Below, one piece after another: positions 61,158 to 64,000 of a stretch of 64,000 nt of DNA. A program made the translations under genes and the position numbers. The stretch is from Corynebacterium tuberculostearicum (GTDB lineage: Bacteria; Actinomycetota; Actinomycetes; Mycobacteriales; Mycobacteriaceae): contig NZ_JACBZL010000001.1 of assembly GCF_013408445.1 (NCBI RefSeq), forward strand, positions 2,108,001-2,172,000, given 5' to 3'. The stretch's first letter is position 1. Each line of letters starts with the position of its first letter. A model generated the notes under the pieces. The model made no database searches, was not told the DNA's origin, and saw only the letters and a program-made list of their open reading frames with translations.

Positions 61158-62796
61158 CGGTCGTGGAAACACCTGACATGGGTTGGGTGATTGTGTGGAG
61201 TCGAAATGGGTTCCGGATTCTGTTGTCGTGGCGCGGTTTGCGTCGTTGGTTCGGGCTGGTAGTTCAATACGGGCGGCTGCTGGGGTGGTTGGTTTACCGC
61301 GGTCGGTGGCTTATCGGCTTGCTGGTGAGTTGGACTTGCCGCGCAAGCGCCGCAGGCGTATTAGCTCGGCTGACAGTCAGAAAATAGCTCGCCTGTGGCT
61401 TGAAGGTGTGGCACCAATGGATATTGCGCGCCAGCTTTCTATAGGCTCTACTCCGGTATATCGAATCGGTATTGAGCTTGGTTTGTGGAAACGCAATCCG
61501 TACGGCCGCAAAGCTGCGGCAACAACTCGCCGGTGTAGTTATCTGCAACTGCGTGTAAATGCTTTAGGACGCAAAGATGCCGCTTTAGCCTGTGGCATTC
61601 ATCCGCGTAATGCTGCTGATATAGACAAAGGCGTCATTAAGCTTTCCACCGGGCGTGTGCCTTTTGTCCCGGATGGCCCGGATGTGGCGCTGTATAACAG
61701 GCTTATGCAGGTACTCGAGTACGTTGATGGTCGCCAAGCAGTTCCAGTCCAGGTTATTTCACAACAGCGTATCGATAGGCGTATTTCTTCGCGCTATCTA
61801 TCGATAGAAGAGCGCGAGCTCATCTTTGATCTTGACCGGCAAGGCAAAGGCGTACGTGAGATAGCTCGGCGTCTTCAGCGCTCTGCTGGAACTATCAGCA
61901 AGGAACTTAAACGCAACCGGGATGAGTTTGGGGTATATCTTCCCACGTATGCGCACCGTAAATCGGTGTTGCGTAGGTTTAGACCGAAAAAGCGCAAGAT
62001 TGATACCAATCCACGCTTGCGTGAGGTGGTTTGGGAAATGGTGAAAGACAGGTACTCGCCAGAGCAGATTTCTGGGCGGTTGCGCAGTTGCTACCCCGGT
62101 GATGAGACTATGTACGTGTGTCCTGAAACGATTTATCAATCTCTGTATTTCCAGGCTAAAGGCGAGTTGAAAAAAGAAATCGCTGCTGCACTGCGTCGCG
62201 GTCACGCCCAACGTCGACCTCGTGGCACGCGCAGCGCCCGCAAGCGGTTTGTTGACCCTATAGTGATGATTTCCGACCGGCCAGCAGAAGTAGACGACCG
62301 AGCCGTACCAGGTCATTGGGAAGGCGACCTCATTTTAGGCGCGGGCAATAAGTCTGCAATTGGGACTCTCGTAGAACGAACCACGCGCTATGTCATCTTG
62401 CTGCATCTACCTAATGGGCATAATGCTACCGAAGTAAATGCAGCACTTACTAAAGCGATCGCTGGCTTGCCAGATCATCTCAAAGGCTCACTTACCTGGG
62501 ACCAGGGAAGTGAAATGGCCTGCCATAAGGCCTTTTCTGTAGCGACAAACTGTCCCGTGTTCTTCTGCGATCCTGGCTCGCCGTGGCAGCGGGGCACCAA
62601 TGAAAACACCAACGGACTACTTAGGCAGTACTTCCCCAAAGGAACAGACCTAAGCCTCCACAGTGCAGCGGACCTAGAATTCGTCGCCATGCAACTCAAC
62701 CGCCGCCCCCGCAAAACCCTGGGCTTTCAAACACCAGCCGAGTAAATGGCAGCACTGATAAACTCAACCGAAACATAGGAAGTGTTTCCACGACCA
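61158..62796 (+). mobile_element. Complete IS30-family insertion sequence
   Basis: 1639 bp. Terminal inverted repeats: CGGTCGTGGAAACAC at the left, and TGGTCGTGGAAACAC as the reverse complement of the right end (14 of 15 match). The element is flanked by CTAG at 61154-61157 and at 62797-62800, a four-base duplication. The reconstructed empty site reads TTTCTAGAATCC, with a palindromic core TTCTAGAA. One transposase gene fills the element. Confidence 0.88.
61195..62745 (+). CDS. IS30-family transposase
   Basis: 516 residues from the GTG at 61195 (a TTG at 61183 would add four). N-terminal HTH regions (SIRAAAGVVGLPRSVAYRL, then a second near ISSRYLSIEERELIFDL with GVREIARRLQRSAGTISKEL) precede the DDE catalytic domain: GHWEGDLILG, TWDQGSEMACH and the Glu region GTNENTNGLLRQYFPKGTDL. 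It ends at TPAE; eleven further in-frame codons follow the stop (MAALINSTET) and look like a natural continuation, so the tail may have been cut by a TAA. Lower G+C than the ribosomal neighbours. Confidence 0.92.
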   Translation: MESKWVPDSVVVARFASLVRAGSSIRAAAGVVGLPRSVAYRLAGELDLPRKRRRRISSADSQKIARLWLEGVAPMDIARQLSIGSTPVYRIGIELGLWKRNPYGRKAAATTRRCSYLQLRVNALGRKDAALACGIHPRNAADIDKGVIKLSTGRVPFVPDGPDVALYNRLMQVLEYVDGRQAVPVQVISQQRIDRRISSRYLSIEERELIFDLDRQGKGVREIARRLQRSAGTISKELKRNRDEFGVYLPTYAHRKSVLRRFRPKKRKIDTNPRLREVVWEMVKDRYSPEQISGRLRSCYPGDETMYVCPETIYQSLYFQAKGELKKEIAAALRRGHAQRRPRGTRSARKRFVDPIVMISDRPAEVDDRAVPGHWEGDLILGAGNKSAIGTLVERTTRYVILLHLPNGHNATEVNAALTKAIAGLPDHLKGSLTWDQGSEMACHKAFSVATNCPVFFCDPGSPWQRGTNENTNGLLRQYFPKGTDLSLHSAADLEFVAMQLNRRPRKTLGFQTPAE

Positions 62797-62811
62797 CTAG
62801 AATCCGCCTCT

Positions 62812-63633
62812 TTACGGCCGGGCCCTGCCATAAAACCAGTAGGGAACCCATGTGACGTCGATGGTATCTAGGCCCCATTCATTCACTGCGAGGCCTCGCA
62901 CGCTTTTTGCTAGGCTCCCCTCGCCGGAAACCCATACGTACCCTGGCCCCGACGCACCGGCATAGTCCGCTCTCAAGGCGGCAACGACAGCCTCCGCCTC
63001 CCCGTGCGCTTGGGTATGAATAATCCGCAGGCTGTGTACGCTCGGCTCCCATCTAGCTGCGAGGCCTGGCTCTACCTCGTCGTTGCTGGTAACCACGGCC
63101 ATAACGTCGGTGGCCCGAAGCATTTCCGGATTATGGTCTTCTTGGTAGGCCAAAATGTGCCGCAGGGCGGGCAGGGCGGATGCGTCGGCGACTAGAAGTT
63201 GTGGCTTCTCGGTTGGCCGCCACAGGTCGTTGCAGGTGAAGAATCCCGCTGTATCCCCGGCTTGTGCGCGGCGAATCCACCGCGAGCCAGGTCCTGAATC
63301 ACCGTGTGTCACCACGTCGACATCGACTGTGGCCTCCTCCGAGTGGAGCGCGCGGATGGTGTACCAGCGCAGGTCCGGCCGCCTCTCCTCGTCGATCGCG
63401 CTCACAGCCGAGCGGAGGTTTATGCCGTCGACGGGGAAGGGTGTAAACTCCTGTTCAGCTCGGGGCATGACGAGTCCGAAGAATTCATCGGGACCGGAGA
63501 GGGTGTATGTCCGGAAAGCCTCGGCGTAGAACGTGAGCCGGTGCAAGCGCGGACGGATCCGTTTATTGGCGGTCAAAGTAACGGGGATGAGTTCGTGCGC
63601 AGACATTGGGGCCGATTGTAGAGAAGGGTTCAT
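62812..63633 (-). CDS. Siderophore-interacting FAD-binding reductase
   Basis: 273 residues (an internal ATG at 63606 is an alternative start). SIP family features: RPRLHRLTFYAEAFRTY, DLRWYTIRALHSEEATVDVDVVTHG (the FAD-binding RxYTxR equivalent), GPGSRWIRRAQAGD and LLVADASALPALRHIL; the C-terminal YVWVSGEGSLAKSVRGLAVNE is the NAD(P)H region. Such proteins reduce ferric siderophores to free iron in the cytoplasm. It is divergent from the binding-protein gene and shares an iron-box promoter region. Confidence 0.88.
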   Translation of the reverse strand: MNPSLQSAPMSAHELIPVTLTANKRIRPRLHRLTFYAEAFRTYTLSGPDEFFGLVMPRAEQEFTPFPVDGINLRSAVSAIDEERRPDLRWYTIRALHSEEATVDVDVVTHGDSGPGSRWIRRAQAGDTAGFFTCNDLWRPTEKPQLLVADASALPALRHILAYQEDHNPEMLRATDVMAVVTSNDEVEPGLAARWEPSVHSLRIIHTQAHGEAEAVVAALRADYAGASGPGYVWVSGEGSLAKSVRGLAVNEWGLDTIDVTWVPYWFYGRARP

Positions 63634-63649
63634 GCGTCTACTAAATTAC

Positions 63650-63694
63650 TATTTTAGTTTAGCCTTGCCTAATTGACCCTATGCGTTATAGGGT
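63650..63694. promoter_or_regulatory. DtxR-like iron box in the divergent promoter
   Basis: TTAGTTTAGCCTTGCCTAA (63654-63672) matches the 19-bp DtxR consensus at 16 of 19 positions. On the plus strand TTGCCT (63665-63670), 18 bp, TAGGGT (63689-63694) forms a promoter whose -35 lies in the box. On the minus strand TAAAAT at 63650-63655 overlaps its edge. DtxR with Fe2+ would therefore block both directions. Confidence 0.75.
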
Positions 63695-63735
63695 AAGCAA
63701 GGTTATTTTCCTCCTTTATTGAAAGGCTTAACCTC

Positions 63736-64000
63736 ATGAGGATTTTCGGCCGTCGCACCATGGGCGCAGTAGCAATGCTTTCCGCCGGAGCCTTAGCTTT
63801 AGGCGGTTGCTCGCGTGGTGAGGGCGATGAAACAGCTCAGGCGACCGACGCTGCCAGCGAGCAGCGCGTGGCTAGCCTGGGTCTAGGTGATGCCGACACG
63901 CTGCTTGCCCTGGGGATCACTCCCGTAACGGTGGCGCCGTGGGGTGCTGAGGGCGATGGCGACCCTTCTGGCGTCGGCCCCTGGGCAGAGGAACTTTTGG
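63736..64000 (+). CDS. Iron-siderophore ABC transporter binding lipoprotein, partial
   Basis: 88 codons visible; the gene continues past the right edge. A Sec signal peptide ends in a lipobox (GALALGGC). Then RVASLGLGDADTLLALGITPVTVAPWG has the FepB/FhuD-type start in which the protein recognises ferric siderophore. GAAAGG precedes the ATG. The iron box upstream supports the assignment. Confidence 0.8.
   Translation, partial: MRIFGRRTMGAVAMLSAGALALGGCSRGEGDETAQATDAASEQRVASLGLGDADTLLALGITPVTVAPWGAEGDGDPSGVGPWAEELL

Overview
The window is a chromosomal segment of a high-G+C Gram-positive bacterium, almost certainly a Corynebacterium. Three things point there: the order menD - mgtA-type mannosyltransferase - menG - menJ-like reductase - polyprenyl synthase - secE - nusG - rplKA - rplJL - rpoBC - rpsLG - fusA - tuf - S10 operon; promoters with TANNNT -10 boxes; and a DtxR-type iron box. 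The species cannot be fixed from the sequence alone.

Layout. 1-5.0 kb: menaquinone and isoprenoid genes with a lipoglycan mannosyltransferase. 5.1-5.3 kb: tRNA-Tyr. 6.0-10.4 kb (minus strand): a nucleoside-salvage operon of deoD, an MFS transporter, deoC and a phosphosugar mutase. 10.8-11.2 kb: tRNA-Thr, tRNA-Met and tRNA-Trp. 11.4-14.2 kb: secE, nusG, rplK, rplA. 14.3-18.0 kb (minus): a tight three-gene cassette of an SbnA-like PLP synthase, an FAD/NAD(P)-binding protein and a Y4yA-like PLP decarboxylase, followed by a photolyase (18.0-19.3 kb). 19.4-20.7 kb: rplJ-rplL with an attenuator-like leader. 20.8-21.3 kb: a HigBA toxin-antitoxin pair. 21.4-22.4 kb: a DUF3068/PorA-like envelope protein. 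22.8-30.4 kb: rpoB and rpoC.

30.8-36.0 kb holds a 1744-residue secreted surface protein with seven near-identical 300-bp repeats and two calcium-binding-type DxDGD modules. 36.5-39.4 kb is a TPP riboswitch controlling a YkoEDC-type thiamine/precursor ECF transporter. 39.5-45.1 kb: a small P-loop kinase, then rpsL, rpsG, fusA and tuf. 45.4-51.0 kb (minus): a complete peptide/nickel-type ABC importer. 52.1-55.2 kb (minus): a six-gene Asp23/Gls24 alkaline-shock-type cluster. 55.9-61.1 kb: rpsJ to rpsQ. 61.2-62.8 kb: a complete IS30-family element with a CTAG target duplication. 62.8-64.0 kb: an iron-siderophore locus with divergent genes around a DtxR-like operator; the last gene runs off the right edge.

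The housekeeping backbone is conserved, and accessory modules sit in the gaps between translation and transcription genes: between rplA and rplJ, between rplL and rpoB, between rpoC and rpsL, between tuf and rpsJ, and after rpsQ. The most unusual items are the SbnA/FAD/Y4yA cassette, which has no recognisable partner genes; a dispersed 16-bp word (GCTTGCCGACGCCCCC) found four times exactly; the Arg/Pro-rich tail on one Asp23 protein; a 35-bp palindrome centred on a -10 box upstream of rplK; and the mosaic repeats of the surface protein.
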